A DNA stretch of 64,000 nt from assembly GCA_003008705.1 (NCBI GenBank), contig PDUO01000003.1:1186793-1250792 (forward strand), in the 5' to 3' direction. Below are positions 1 through 12,818 of this stretch, piece after piece. The stretch comes from Pezicula radicicola. Its lineage: Eukaryota; Ascomycota; Leotiomycetes; Helotiales; Dermateaceae. Each line of letters opens with the position of its first letter. Position 1 is the first letter of the stretch. The notes beneath the pieces are model-generated. The model made no database searches, was not told where the DNA came from, and saw only the letters and a program-made list of their open reading frames with translations. The translations under genes were made by a program, and so were the position numbers.

Positions 1-971
1 ACTACCACGGCCTTTTACTTCTTGTAGATCTGTCTATAATATACGGAGTAAACAATCCGGAACTTTGGACTGATCTCTAAGCATCTGGCCATTTTCTAAT
101 GCGCTTTCTCATCCTTTTATCCTCCCAAAGTTTTCTCAAAATTGACCAACTCAAAATTCTGACTTTTTCTGTTATCATCCCAATACAGAAATGCCATTCG
201 TCATATCGGTGGTTCAAGGATCGCTCTGGAATACTTTGAACTCTGATTCATACTCCATCATATAGAAAGGGTTTCTGTATTCCGGATTCCGCATTATCTG
301 CTTGTCGATTTGCCCATTGTAGATATTGAGGTATTTGAACTTGAAGTTCATGGGATTTCGTTACTTCTTTACCTACCTATTATTGAAAAGGATAATTAGG
401 CTTCTTTCGCCGAGATTTTTAGCTTTGTGTTCTTCCTCTCTATGATTTTTGATGGACAAAAGTGACATGTGTTGTGCAGTTTCTGAGTCGCTAGGATGGC
501 GCCGTCTGAATACTAGTGTCGTTTGGATATGGTGTCGTTAAAGTACAGTCGGATGATCGATCTTAATTACACTTAGCGTTTCCCCCCTCACAAATAACAC
601 AATCTACTTACAATAGGGTAGTCCCAAGGAATGTCAGGGAAGTAATAAATCCCTATATAAATCAATATACCTAGTCGAGACATGCTGCGGATGGAGATGG
701 GAATTCATATTCTCTCAAGTTTGACTTCGGGAAAAAGCGCTCTAGAAAGCACAAGCGCGCACAGCACATCAAATTTGGCAAAACTTTTACGCGATATTGC
801 TTTCTACTACACTAATAGCCACCATCGCCTGACAACTAAGTAATAACAACAACCTGTCAGATTACAAAATGTACAGTGTGATAGCCAGCGGAAAATTGTA
901 CATAACCCAAGAATGTACTAGTAGACAAGCAGACTCAAGAAATCAGAGAAGACAGAAGCCCAAGCAAAAAT
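1..971. other. 3' flank, no gene seen
   Basis: This stretch lies downstream of the CFEM gene that ends at 972. It is AT-rich, has no long open frame on either strand and no recognisable RNA gene. The window may cut a neighbouring gene just outside its left edge. Confidence 0.5.
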
Positions 972-1685
972 CTACTCATCCTCCTCCTCATCGTCGAAGT
1001 CCTCAAGACGGAACAACTTGTGCTCACGAGTGATAACAGCGATGATGTCATCCTGGGACTCATCAAGATCCTCGGACTCAGATGCGATCTCATCATGGTA
1101 CTTGGCATCATCGAACTCAGGAGCGTTGTGAATCTGGTTCTCGATCAAGTTGTTGAAGACGGTGGTCTCAGCTGCGATCTCCCGCTTGGTTTGGAGCCCG
1201 AATCCATAGAAGGAAGCTGGGGAGCGTTCCAAGATGGTGTCGTCGACCACAACGTTACGCTTTGTGTTGGTTGAGGTTCCTTTGAGCAGGGGGACACAGG
1301 CTTTGACTGCTTGGTTTTTGACCTCTGTATAGATGTATTAGTTATTTATTCTACTCTATTGGATATATTTGGATGAAGAGTAAATGGGAAGGTAGAGGGT
1401 TATAGGTTACGTACTCAAACCCTTGACACCACACTTCTTGACGACACATTTCTTGGCAGAGGCCTTCCAGTTGTCCTCTCCGGGAGCGGCACCAGCTTCA
1501 CACTGGCACTTCAAGTCATCGACAGCACAGGGAGTGTGGTCAGTGATTGCGTTGTTGAAGCATTGACGAGCACACTTGTGCACTCTCTGAGCGAGAGCGA
1601 CATCATCGCCGCGTGGCTCGACTGAGGGACCTGCGAGAGCAGTGGTGGCGCCGACAATGGCGGTGAGGATAAGAGAGAAACGCAT
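972..1685 (-). CDS. Secreted CFEM-domain protein with acidic C-terminal tail
   Basis: Two exons on the minus strand, 1685-1415 and 1324-972, are joined by a 90-nt intron with GTACGT donor and TACAG acceptor, giving 207 residues. A signal peptide of about 18 residues (MRFSLILTAIVGATTALA) comes first. A CFEM module follows with all eight cysteines in the expected order: CARQC, TPC, KCQC, KKC, KKC, and KAC contributed by exon 2. The conserved Asp before the fourth cysteine is present. CFEM proteins are extracellular or wall-attached and several bind haem or act at the host surface. Unusually there is no Ser/Thr-rich stalk or GPI signal. Instead about 95 residues follow, rich in Asp and Glu and ending in an acidic run. 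That tail is not recognised. The domain call is firm; the function is inferred from the family only. Confidence 0.82.
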
Positions 1686-2798
1686 TCTGTTGGTTGGTTG
1701 TTAATACGTTGTTACTCTTTAATGGGAATGGTGATGAATAATTGGGAATATCATGATGTGGCACTGACTTGACCGTGAGAGTGTAGTACTGAGTGAAGGC
1801 ACTAAGTGAGATTGAGGTGAGTATGGAAGTGTAGTTGAAAGAATGGGGAAGGGGAGAAGAGCGCAGATTATTCTTATATATGGTTTTGAATATTCGTTTA
1901 TCGGTTGTGTGGCCTTACTGAATTACTAGCAATCTCATCGTTGATGACGGGCTCAGCGTATAGGCAATTACTATAAGAGACGGTGTTGATATCAGGAGGG
2001 CCACTAATTTGGTTAAGCATCATTAATGGAGCACTTGTGCAGTGTAGACGAGCAACAAAAACCCGCGTTGTGGATGCATGAGCTCAAGATATGAGACAGT
2101 ACCAGTAGTAGCAGTTGACGCATATAGAAATATACACTATAATAACCCAATTAAATTTCTCTTGCTGCTATCTTGAATTAGTTAGTAACTAACTTGAGCC
2201 TCAACCCACTGTTTTGGAAAAGTCATATTTCAGGTTAAACTCTTTTTTATACTAAATACGGTCATGCGACTGCCAGGAACGAGAAATTGGAACTGTTTTA
2301 AGGCCCACATAGCTTTGAATATTGCCTCGAGTGGGTCTCTCAAAATCCCAAGTCTTCTTGTTGTGCTGGGAGTACTACTAAGTAGGTAAGTATATACAGT
2401 CTAGCTTTAAGCGAGCAGCGACGAACCGCGGTGCGGTTACTACCCCACAATAGAGGGAGTGGATAAATTAGTACACATAAATCAAAAGCTTCTTCAAATA
2501 AGTGAGTTTAAACTGATAAGAAACATGCTTTGAATGCCCTTCTTAGCAGTTCACAAATTAATGGAGTAGAGGTTCATTGGACGTTAAGTAAAAAAGTTTC
2601 AAGTGATTCTTCAGCACCGGACCATGTTAGCGTCTCGCTAAAAATTTCTAATACTCCTCTCCTCAAGGTAACTTAGGTAGGTACTTGTACATCGAGCCAT
2701 TCGAAAAAGCGTTTTCGATTGTATACGTATAGGAAGGACGTGCCACGTTGGATCAAAACATTATACTACCATGGGCGCTTCACAATCAAAACACCAGC
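1686..2798. other. Promoter side of CFEM gene, intergenic
   Basis: Upstream region of the CFEM gene. Pyrimidine-poor, AT-rich, without a supportable gene. No repeat or RNA gene was recognised. Confidence 0.4.
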
Positions 2799-3248
2799 AT
2801 GGTGAACATGTTAGACGTGTCATCGAAATTCCGTGCGAGCGCCGAAGCTAGAAACAGTGATACGGCAGTAATTTACTCATACAACAAGTATCGGGCTTCA
2901 TATCCATGCTGCCCTGAAAGAAATATAGCAAACCAACAAAGCCACCGAACCAACAACAAATTCGATACAAGGTTGTTCACCCCTGGATACAACGGCAGAG
3001 CCAATTATTTCAAGTCCTCGAGATCCGACCTGGCTATCGACCAAAGTCGGCGTAGGGAGCGTCTCACTTCCGCCACTGTCTTCCGACCATTACGCGAATC
3101 GAAATTCGCACATGTTTTCAGAATTGTACTCTACGAGTATCTGGATGATACTACGCCTACATTAGGGTTGTATAGCGGCAGCGAAGGGCCCAGAAAAGTA
3201 GTATTCAAGTCTTTGAATAAAAGTAAAGTCGAGAAGCTAGAGCTCTAG
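2799..3248 (+). CDS. Doubtful hypothetical ORF, 149 residues
   Basis: An uninterrupted frame from ATG at 2799 to TAG at 3248. The product is basic (many Arg, Lys and Ser), with no signal peptide, membrane helix or recognised motif. No introns with good branch points are needed. It sits alone between the CFEM gene and the LYS9 relic. It could equally be a chance open frame or part of a decayed element, so it is listed only because nothing else explains this stretch. Confidence 0.2.
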   Translation: MVNMLDVSSKFRASAEARNSDTAVIYSYNKYRASYPCCPERNIANQQSHRTNNKFDTRLFTPGYNGRANYFKSSRSDLAIDQSRRRERLTSATVFRPLRESKFAHVFRIVLYEYLDDTTPTLGLYSGSEGPRKVVFKSLNKSKVEKLEL

Positions 3249-3597
3249 AATATATACAGCAGCCGGAGCATTAGTGCTAGCTTGTCCCGCGACAGTTGTG
3301 GGATCTAGAATCGTTCGTTGTTAAAAAATAGTATGGAGAGGAGGTTGTTCCACTAAAATCGGTCAGTCACAATCGCAGCAATTGAAGCAAAACAGACACA
3401 AATTGCTAGAGAAGTAATCCCAAAGCTGAGTTTTTTCAATCGAATGATAGTTTACGGCCATGGAAGAGAAGACGCCGGGCTTGTCGATCAATCGCGCGAC
3501 AAAGAGGTTCGTGCAATATATTTTCACGACAGCACGCGTACTAGCAGAATTCGCATAATTGGATAGATCGCATTTGGGCTTATAAACTCCTGTACAA

Positions 3598-5321
3598 CTA
3601 TGCAATGACTTTCTCGACGCAAAAGATTCCATACTTCTCCTTCAACTCCGTGATAAGAGGGTCGTTAATCTTTGAGTTCATTGGAGCGAGAATGCCTGTC
3701 TCTGAGATAGTGCCATTCAAGACTTGCTTGACCGCGGCATAAAACACAGAATATTAGCAATTCCTCTTTTTAGATGTGTAGGGGATAAGATGCTGTTTGA
3801 GATCCAGAGCGGAAGCGTGGCAATACACCTTGGCATTTTAAGAATCACAGTAAATCTATAGGGACTTTTACAGAGAGCGGAAACACTTGCCTACTCCACA
3901 TGGTACACCACGAGCTTTGTCATAGCTGAATACCCATTCGATCCTACTGGTGCACCGTATTTGCACAACGTCGATGTCCTTGTCTCTTTCTTGCCATCTT
4001 TATGCTCAATCTCGAACTTGTGCTATCCTTGGTGTCAGTATTTTTGCTTTCAGATATGCTGGGTGTTGAAAATCTGTCTTGAGGTGCAATGCCACGGGGA
4101 CGGAGTGCGGAGGGCAAGTAATACTATATATAGTTAAAGGTTGCTCAAAAGAACTGTGCAGACAGACTTATCTCTGCGGGAGGACTAGCTGAATTTGTAT
4201 CCGAGACTGCTATTCCTGCAGCGTTAGCAACCATCCTGCGAGGAAGAAAATGAATGAATGAATGAATGTACAAGCTGTCTACACGCTGTCTTCTATGACA
4301 GAATCCTCAATCTTGAGCCCTTAAACATTAAAACATTATACTGACAAATGCAACGTATAAAGAAAGGGAAACTGAATGGTATGCTGCTATAGAAGCTTCG
4401 TGGTATTTGGTATAGACAAAGGCACAGAAATACACAAAGAAAGAGAATTTTAAAGTATATATAGACTTACGGGTTGCCTGAGTCTTCTGGAACTGGGAGT
4501 CTGACAAGAACGATGTGATCTTTCCGCCTTTAACCCTACGGTGTCAGTATTACTCTTTGAAGAAATTTTCAGGTGCTGATCCGATATCTCAGTGTACTTG
4601 GACCAGGGTACTTGCAGTGAGTACCTGAGTAGACTCCAAGTGTTGCTTACCAGCTTTGTGTACCTCCTCGATCGTCTTGACGGCATATAGATGATCGATT
4701 CCTGGATCGAGGCCGACCTCATTCATAACCGTGATTCCAGCATTCTTGCATTGTTGATCTAGTTCCATCATAGCTGGCGAAACGTAGCTGGTAGTGACGA
4801 CATGCTTCTTCTCTTTGATAGCCGACTGGATAACTGCAGCGTGGAAAGTATACGCTTTTTAAACATTAGCTTGCCTGAATGAAGCCTTGGTGGATAAGAA
4901 TAATGGTAGAGGTGGCACTCATGGATCAAACTGATAACCAAGTCGTGCTTTTCGACCTAGGCATCCAACGCCGATTCATCTGTCATATCGAGAGAAATTA
5001 GGCGAGCAAGCTTGACACCTTCTAAGAGCTTCTTGGCACTCTCAAGTGTTCTGCAAGCTGCAATAGGTCAGGTGAGGGTTGCGAGAGCTCGATGGAAGAT
5101 GGTCGTACCGACAGATACTTCGATGCCAGCATCTGAGAGGATATCCAAGGTGGGACCTGTATTGCTGCGATGTCAGTATTGCTCTTTCTAGACAGTTTTT
5201 GGTGCGGAAAATTGTACGAGCTACAAATCCGGGGTCTAACAAGAGGACCTTCCTAGGTTTTCATAAGTTAATTAATTGACAGAAGATTTCGACTTATAAT
5301 GCTTGCTTACTGAGGTGCCAT
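3598..5321 (-). pseudogene. LYS9: Saccharopine reductase (LYS9) relic
   Basis: The minus strand holds scattered blocks of the alpha-aminoadipate lysine pathway enzyme saccharopine dehydrogenase (NADP+, L-glutamate-forming). From 5321: MAPQ, then KVLLLDPGFVAR, PTLDILSDAGIEVSV and ACRTLESAKKLLEGVKLA, separated by introns that still splice in phase. Then come YVSPAMMELDQQCKNAGIT and EVGLDPGIDHLYAVKTIEEV near 4800-4660, and the C-terminus NDPLITELKEKYGI ending at 3598. Damage is clear: an in-frame TAG at 4957-4959, a frame break just after the VISL segment, loss of a large part of the central catalytic region, and another one-base frame slip near 3930. Total span is about 1.7 kb, but much less than the usual 450-residue enzyme is recoverable. 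An intact copy is presumably elsewhere, because the pathway is essential for lysine prototrophy. Confidence 0.85.
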
Positions 5322-6322
5322 GGTTGGAGGAGATCGAGGAAGATGGGAGAATTTGTGGTTGAGGAGGATATTTGTAGCTTTTGATGGAATTATTTTGGCT
5401 GTCCGACCCTGAATATTCATTCAGGCTACCTTTGTTCCTTGTAAAATATTAAACAAAAGGATAAAATTACTAGAATAGCAACAAGTCTACGGTATAAGAT
5501 ACCTTAAAAGTCACCGAATTTGTATAAGCCATTCAAACTAGTGTATTTCGAGCGACTGGCTAGCTGCTGTGGCGCACACTTCGCTTATGAATAACCAAGA
5601 AGCTTCGTTCTCTAGCTACAGCAGCACTACACGACCCTGGTATTTTGAAATTCGAGCTAGCTTTCATGGTAAGGCATGTTGAATGTAACTTGGACGGGTT
5701 CGGGTTATAATTCAGACGAACGCTAATTGCAATATAATCACTCAATTCACACTCATGTTCATAACATCATACTTAAAACTATCTTTTCTAACCAGGCTAC
5801 CTAGCGACGGCCCTCTCAACATTCACGAAGGAAGAAGTGAACCAAACGACAGCAAATCACAAAATCAAGTAACTAAATCAAGCACCCGCCCCCGCCCCCG
5901 CCCCCCACAATCTTCTTCAAATCCTCACTTGAAATTCCTCCTTCCTTCCTCTTGTGGAGTAGCATAGCAAAAGACATTCTCCGGAATGAATTCTCCTGGG
6001 CAATATATCCATTCCGTACGGCATGTACATCCTAGCAATCCACGGCTCAATCATATCCACGGCAACATCTCCTTGGCTTTCCTTTCCGGGTTATACGGTG
6101 TGTATAGCATGGCTGGTAGCATGACTTTTCTTCATCTGTGGGTGTGGCATCATTCATCAAAACCTGTATTTATTGGGGTCCAGGGCACCGCAATTCTGAG
6201 TAGTCTATATTATGGCCGTGTCTAATTACATCATGCACAGTTAGCAATCTTGCGTGATAAAAGGGTGACCGGAAGCAACATACAATCGTTATATGCAAGT
6301 ATCAAGGCGTCAAAGGATTCTT
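5322..6322. other. Intergenic between LYS9 relic and C2H2 gene
   Basis: No supportable gene. A short C-rich run (CCCGCC repeated, about 5885-5908) is the only low-complexity feature. Several overlapping short frames on both strands lack any recognisable domain. Confidence 0.4.
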
Positions 6323-8204
6323 TCAACCAGACTGCTGGCTGTAGGTCCTCTTCAAACCAGATGGCGCATGAATCCTCTGGGTAGCCTCGGCCATCTGGTT
6401 GATGTAGTTGCGGGCATCTCTGAGAAGCAACATGGTGCTGACTTTCCGCGGGTTATGCAGGGATTCAAGACGCTTGACAGTCTCGAAGAAGCGCTGCTCA
6501 CTCTGGTGGTAACGATCTACATCACTGGGTCCTTGTTGGGCAGGTTGCGCACTCTCCTTCTCGGACTCCTTGGGCTCAGCCTTGCGGCGCTTGGGAGCAC
6601 GGATAGAGGGGGTTGGGGAACCACTGGCATTGCTGCGGGTAGAGAGACCTGGGTCGTTGTGCACACGCTTCATGTGGTCCTTAAGATTCCAGCTGCGGGG
6701 GAAACCATTGCCTGCTACGCCGCGGTCACAGCCTTCATACTTGCAGAGGTATGGCTTGTCACCGTGTCCGTGCATAGCGTGAGCTTCTCGCTCGTGGCGG
6801 AGAAGACAGGCGGTGGAAGAGAAGTGGAGGTTCTCGCACGCGGAGACCTTGCAACGGTAGGGTTTAAGGTGAGAGTCGACGAATTTGCTGTAACGTGAAC
6901 ATTAGCTTGCTTAGAAGCAGGAGAGGACGAAGGGGATTTTTTCATACTCATAGTTGCACTTGAGCTTCTCGGGCTTGTGTGCACAAGATGGTTGTCCTTC
7001 CCAAGGGCAGTGGTAAAGTCCAGCGGCATCTGCCGTAACATTTTGGTAGAGTGGGTGATCACGGGCTGAATTGTCAATTTCAACGCTCGGGCGAGTCGCC
7101 AACTTGAAAGACTCGTCAGATGTTGCAGAACGCCCCCTGTTGGTCAAATCACTCGCAACCTTGGAAAGCCGTGGTCCGACGGGCTTTCTGGAAGTCCTTT
7201 CAGTCACGGCTGGATATGGCAGCATAGCCTCTGGCAAGTCTGTAAGGTCAAATCTTGGTGACAATCCGGCAGTGCTAGATGAGTAATCCATAGGGCTGTT
7301 ACTTGTTGAGGCCATTTGCTGTTGCGTGAGGGTCCAGTTCTCAGTGAAGAGAATGGGAGATGAAGTGTGGGACTCCAATGGGCCAGGTGCCCACAACTGT
7401 GGCAAGTCCGTGTTTCCACTGGTGTGGTATGTCATTGGGCCACTGGTAGAAATAGAAATGTGTCCGTTCGTAGAATGTGAAGGTCTCTCCTGCGGTCCAT
7501 AAGGAATATCATCCGTGGTACTTGCATACATGCCACCGACTGAAGCATCTGTGGTTACAGAGCCAGCAACAGAGTGATTGTCGAAATTCACACCGGACTC
7601 TCTGTGGAAAAACCCCTGGGAAACATTCAAATCCTCTCCGTGGAATTGGAAATCGAATGAATGAAGCTCCGTCTGCTGCGTTGGGGTGTACGAAGCAGAA
7701 TCTGTTGGGCTATTTGACCTCTCTCTGACATCCATGGGAGCAGATGACATAGAAAATGATACCTGTGACATGTGGGGATACATGTTTGTTGATCTAGCAT
7801 GATCATGATATTCAGATACAGACGATGTTGTTCTCTGTGAATGGCCTCCCAGGGAATTCTGGGAGTAGTTCCGTGACATAGCCACTGATTGCGTGGAAGA
7901 CGGCTCGTCATTCCACTGCTCCTGCACTGCATTTTGGTATACCTGGTGTGTTCTCCCATTGGTTTGTCCATTCTGGTTTATCTGTTGGAGAGAACTTGTC
8001 TGGGAAAATCCATTCTGGGAACGGTCTGAAGCTGTCGTATCATGACTGAAGTACTGTTGGCCTTCACCTGCCTGGCTCCAGGATGGAACACTGTACTGAC
8101 CCTGCGGAGCAGGTTCTATGGTATATAAAGAAAATGCAGGAAGTCCATTATGGGAAAAAGAATCTTCCGTGGAGGAGGGAAGGTTATAAGCGCTACACGA
8201 AGGG
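6323..8204 (-). CDS. C2H2 zinc-finger transcription factor (5' end open)
   Basis: Two exons are clear: 8204-6948 and 6887-6323, with a 60-nt intron (GTATGA...TTACAG). The N-terminal 400-odd residues are Ser, Gln, Asn and Thr rich, typical of a disordered activation region. The zinc fingers straddle the splice: a degenerate first unit (CPWEGQPSC then KLKCNYD), then PYRCKVSACENL...HEREAH and PYLCKYEGCDRG...HMKRVH, each C-x4-C and H-x4-H. A basic stretch (APKRRKAEPK) follows, probably a nuclear signal, and the end carries a short helical segment. In frame, the exon opens after a branch-like CACTAAC and a TAG acceptor at about 8205, so a further 5' exon with the start codon must exist. One phase-compatible candidate is 9596-9499 (MTCVQTQTSV start), which would imply an intron of about 1.3 kb. 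The class is sure; the target genes are unknown. Confidence 0.8.
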
Positions 8205-11200
8205 GGTTAGTGTGCTGTGTCACCACTATGTTTCAAAAATTCCATCTGCAGTATAAAAGAAAGACAAAGAAATAAAAGCAATCGACAAGTCTCCTGCAAT
8301 ATCACCGAGTCAGTGGTTGTTTGATATATAAGGAGTGAGCAATTCTACAGACCAAGAGGGCAAGGCATTTAATGAATAATTGCAGCAGCCGGTATTCCAT
8401 ATTTCAAGGGGGTCCGAGAGGGAAATAAAACAAAACAAAGGACCACAACAGCATTCCTTGGGATCCATGACGGCTTGTCAAGTTGGGATGTCGAATTATT
8501 AGAGGCTGTTCTCCTAGTCCATCTGGCATCAAGTCCACAGGGAAAAATCTTTCTGCAAAACGAAGAACACAAATTAACTATTAGTATATACTCATTTGTG
8601 AAGATAGGGGTGGCGAGCCAGACACAATGTCGGCGCTGAGTAGTAGTACGTACTCAGTGGCATATTTTGATGCCTGATGGACCGCCGGCTGGCAAGGTCA
8701 TCTCCATTTGCAGTAGCGACTGGGACGCTGTACTTCTGTGCAACCAGGCTTGGTGCAGGATCCTTATCCTCAGAGAATGTGCTTGGGCAAGAAAAGAAAA
8801 AGAAATCCGCGGCCCTATCTGGGTGCTGTTTGGTATCCCCAGGTATGACTGAATACTTGCAAGAACATGAGATGCAATAACTGATCCTTCGACACAATTG
8901 GCATAACAAGTTCGAGATGCATGGTCATATATGATTGGTACAGCTGTACGAAGTCCGATTCATGCTGTCGTTCTCCAAAGGAATGTAAGCAACGGCACGT
9001 GCTGAGTATCTTCATTGGTCCATTGTTGTGTTGGGTAGAGCAATCCTGCACGTGATATGGTTGGGCACCATCAGAACGGAAATCATCCAGTGAATACCTC
9101 GGTACGAGGACAAACCACGGCCAAGGATTTGGTTGCAATTCCATAGGATAATAATGGATCCTTCTGCTGGACATGTTGAGACCAAATTTGGGGGAAATAC
9201 TCACCCGGTCACGAGGACCTCGTAGTCAGGCTTGACACGATTTTGAAGTGCTGTCTCTGAAAATTTAAGACCACTCTCTCCGGCGTGAAAATCAACCTGT
9301 GTCTGGAACACGAGATGGAAAATCCTTTGGATCCATGGAAACCACTGGAATAAGAGAACCTGGAGAGAAAAGGTGTCCACGGAGCCTCTGGAGTTGCCGG
9401 TGCGAAAAAGCGACGAAGGAAAACATTACTTTCTGACAACATGATCTGCAAAAGCGACAAAGCACGGCGTAAACAAAGTAGAAATGTAGTCAATATACCT
9501 CGCTGGAGCGGAAACCTTGTTCCTCTTCCTTGGGTCGAATCCAGTCATGGTATCCGGCTTAAGGGTAACACTGGTCTGGGTTTGGACACAAGTCATTGGG
9601 TCCTGATGGGCAGTTTTCTGATGTCGAGGTCGGAATCTGTTGTGCTCTTATGTGCCAGCGGCTGCTTGCAAGAAGAGGAATTTGGCTTCGATTGTTGACT
9701 GTGTATCCTTGGGTATTGAAATAGAAAATGTCGTTCATAAACTGAGTTTTGCGGGAGAGAATTATGGAGCTGAGATCTGAAGCATATGCGTTGGGCACTG
9801 AGAGCCTGATGAGAAAGATGGGAATTGAAGAAGCAGCCCGGAGTGGGGGATGCCACAAACTTATGGCTCTTGGTGCTGAGACAATTGATGCGTTGTCGTC
9901 AACCGCTCATCTTAGCCAGCTTATCAAGTCCATGTGTTATTGTGGGTTCCCTGCAGCAGCAATATTCAGGGGTGATGGTTGGAGTGACGGAAAGGAACAA
10001 TGGCGGCTGTATGGAGTGACAAGGTTTACAGCGTGCAGGAATGTCACAAGTGATCAAAGCGCGCAAAGGACAGAAACCTTGATTTTCGAGTCTTCTTGAG
10101 GTTGACGGCCATGAAGCGACCGGCGGCCGGCGTATGAGCTTCGAGTATTGTGCAACTACACTAGAAGCTCCATACAGCAGAAGAGAATAGCTGGCACAGC
10201 TGGGTGAACTGGTGGTGTAAAATCGCATGCTCGACGACGGCTGTGTAACTGTGACCAGTCGGAAAGTCTTGCTGCTGGCGCCGTCATAATGTCATTTCCA
10301 GCACACTCTCGACAATGCGAAAATGATACGAAAGTACCAGGGACAACTTACAAGGAGCGGGGCACAGTCGCTTCAATCAAAAAAAAAAGCAAGAGAAAAA
10401 ATATGGTAAAAATGCCGCAGCCAAGGAGCTTCAGAAAGTTTAAGCACATCTTTTGGAGTTTTGAGTCGGTGACTGTCGGGATACTGAATACTGACACTCC
10501 CGCCTTCCCGCTGCTCACCAGAAGCTTTCCCGCCTTCCCGACAATCTGCGGTGATCTTCAAGATCTTCTGTTTCCGAAACGAACCAAAACCACAGGGTGA
10601 CTCGATTGAGCATTTGAGCTTCGCAGCGACGACGAGGATGACTTGGCGCGGCAGATGCTAATTATTGTCCCCTGATTTCATGTTGAATAATATTCGTCTT
10701 GGAAATTGGTACACTCGCGTTCCACAGGTCCTTTGCATTCAACCCCCTCTCGCGGCAAATTAAGCAATTGATCATGCCTCACCGCTCATACTGCGCAGCA
10801 AACCAGTCGTTTTTTATGTTCACAAGCGTGTTCAGCGTGTTCGAAAAGTGTGACCGGCGCGTTGAGTGATTGGCGATGAGGTGCGAGGGCTGCAAGCCTA
10901 CAGATAACCTACAGACGTGTCATGTCTTGCGCTTCTCGCGCTGTCATCATTACAGCCAATGATGCCATCAAAATAGATTCCATATGTCATCGTTGAGGGC
11001 ATTCAGGAGATTATCGCGCCTATGGGATCATTCCGAGTTTGCATCGTGCAGCTGGATGGCGGAAGGAAGAAGTTGTTCTAATAGACGTGGACGAAGCTAC
11101 CCTTGTTGTCCTTCTGGGCGACTCCCACACCCTCTGCAGGCGCACTCTGCACAGTCAGTAGAGTGGAGTGGTCATTGTTGAGCATGATGTAAGCATGGAG

Positions 11201-12818
11201 ACAGGATAGAAGAGAGTGGTTGAGTTTGGAAGTCAAGAACAGGAGAGATGCTCCATAAGGTATGAGCCCAGCCTTGGCCGGCAGGCACATGATCCACCAG
11301 CCTTATGTTGAAGGCTCGCGCCATGATACGCTGAACGACTCTCAACCCGACGTCATTCTCCACGAGGCTGAAGATCTGTAGATCTCACAAAGACTGGTGG
11401 TGGACCTGGAGAAGTTGCAACAGGCATCTCTCTTGAATTACGTTGACTGCTCATAATTCTTGAATTCTCGTGGCGATCCCTTCAGACTCTCCTGTTGATC
11501 TGATGAACATGTCCCTGAGCCTCTGCCTCGGAGAACCTTAAAACAAGCAAGAAGTCTTCTACTGGAGAGATGTCAACCCTTCCCTCTTGACTCTCTTGAC
11601 TCTTGAGTTGAAATTGAAGACCTGTGAAGAGCTGGGTAGAGTTGACGAGAGGCTTGGGAGCTAAATACAACCTAGTCTTTTGGGTCTGCTCCGGTTCGAA
11701 AGTGCGGAAAGTCCTTCCGTACATTACACCATCTCGTTCACTATGTCTTTTGTTCTCAAGCTCATCACTAGCACGTGACTGAGAAACGGTAAACCAAGTG
11801 GTGTTTAGTTCTGCTGGCAAAAGCGGCAGGAGTCCTGTAAAAAGCAATAGGAGCCGAATTATCGCAGTGCATAGCTTGTCGCTGTGTGGCTAGCAAAGCT
11901 TGCCATCCTCCACTGAGCCCCTTCGAGATCACGTGCCTACTTTTCTCGTAGAAACGCACCGAGCCATTCAAAACGCTCTAGACCAGAATGCTGGTACATG
12001 CCATTGAAAAGTATCAGCAAGCCTTTCATTAGTAGTTTCAAGGACGATGCAGTGGTGCAGTAAGCTCCGACAGACTCCTGTTAAAATATTTATTCCTGTA
12101 ATAATGCACACCGTTGCTTTTCTTTCACCGAAGATTTCGCAGTCCGAGACGGAGTACAGTATCTTGTTATCCCCCTTTTACTTCCATTCTCTTGTACGTA
12201 CGCGGAAACTTGATGACCGCCAGCTCCCAAGTCACAAGAAGTAAGAATTACGGCAGCTGTCATTTCCGAACTGTGCCGTAACAATATCCATTCGTATTCT
12301 GGTCCCAGCACCTTAGCCGAGTAGACCAAGACGCCTCAACTTAAGGCAGCAGCTTTATCACCAAATCAGCAGAGAGGAAAGTTTTAGACGAGCTCGCTGT
12401 TCAATAGATTGTAGTATTCTGTGGTCAATTTGATCGGACTACGCACCGTGCTTGGTGAGGTGGGTGATTTAAAAGGTCTTATTTGGGGAATGAAGTAGCT
12501 TTGAATGGATGGCTATCTTCACTAGAGAGCACTTATCGCCGAAGTGCGAATGTGAGGTTACAGTGAGTGGAGTGAAGATGAAAAACTATCCTGCCGCTTC
12601 GATAGCTTGCTACGCTCGTTAAAGATGGGTTTTTATCATCAATATGAAAATTCCAAGGAAAATCTTCTACGTCCTTGATCTCACTATTTCTGAACAGCAT
12701 CTCAACCAAACACTCTTTAGCAGCCTATCAAGTCTATAAGCAAAGTCCGATCCTCAACCTCTAAGATCTCTATCGTCAAGTCTGCGACCTGCTTACAACA
12801 ACAACAATAACCTGCAAA
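8205..12818. other. Long gene-poor 5' flank of the C2H2 gene
   Basis: About 4.6 kb with only short conflicting frames. It probably holds 5' exons, leader introns and promoter of the C2H2 factor: good donor sites on the minus strand occur at 9204 (GTGAGT) and 9498 (GTATAT). A minus frame at 11847-11482 and another at 11363-11172 have protein-like composition but no recognised domain and no convincing start. Nothing repeated or RNA-like was identified. Confidence 0.35.

Noticed and set aside
4249..4268. GAAT tetranucleotide run, seen also near 33303-33320
   Set aside because: Ordinary microsatellite; two short occurrences do not make a dispersed element.
3958..5235. Similar intron tails (AATACTGACACC type) in the LYS9 relic, considered as introner copies
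   Set aside because: The likeness is limited to the branch point and acceptor consensus; the rest of the introns do not align.
6293..6898. 201-residue plus-strand frame opposite the zinc fingers
   Set aside because: It is the antisense shadow of the C2H2 exon; the minus strand has clear finger motifs.
11172..11847. Two minus-strand frames with protein-like composition
   Set aside because: No start context, no motif, no consistent splice join.
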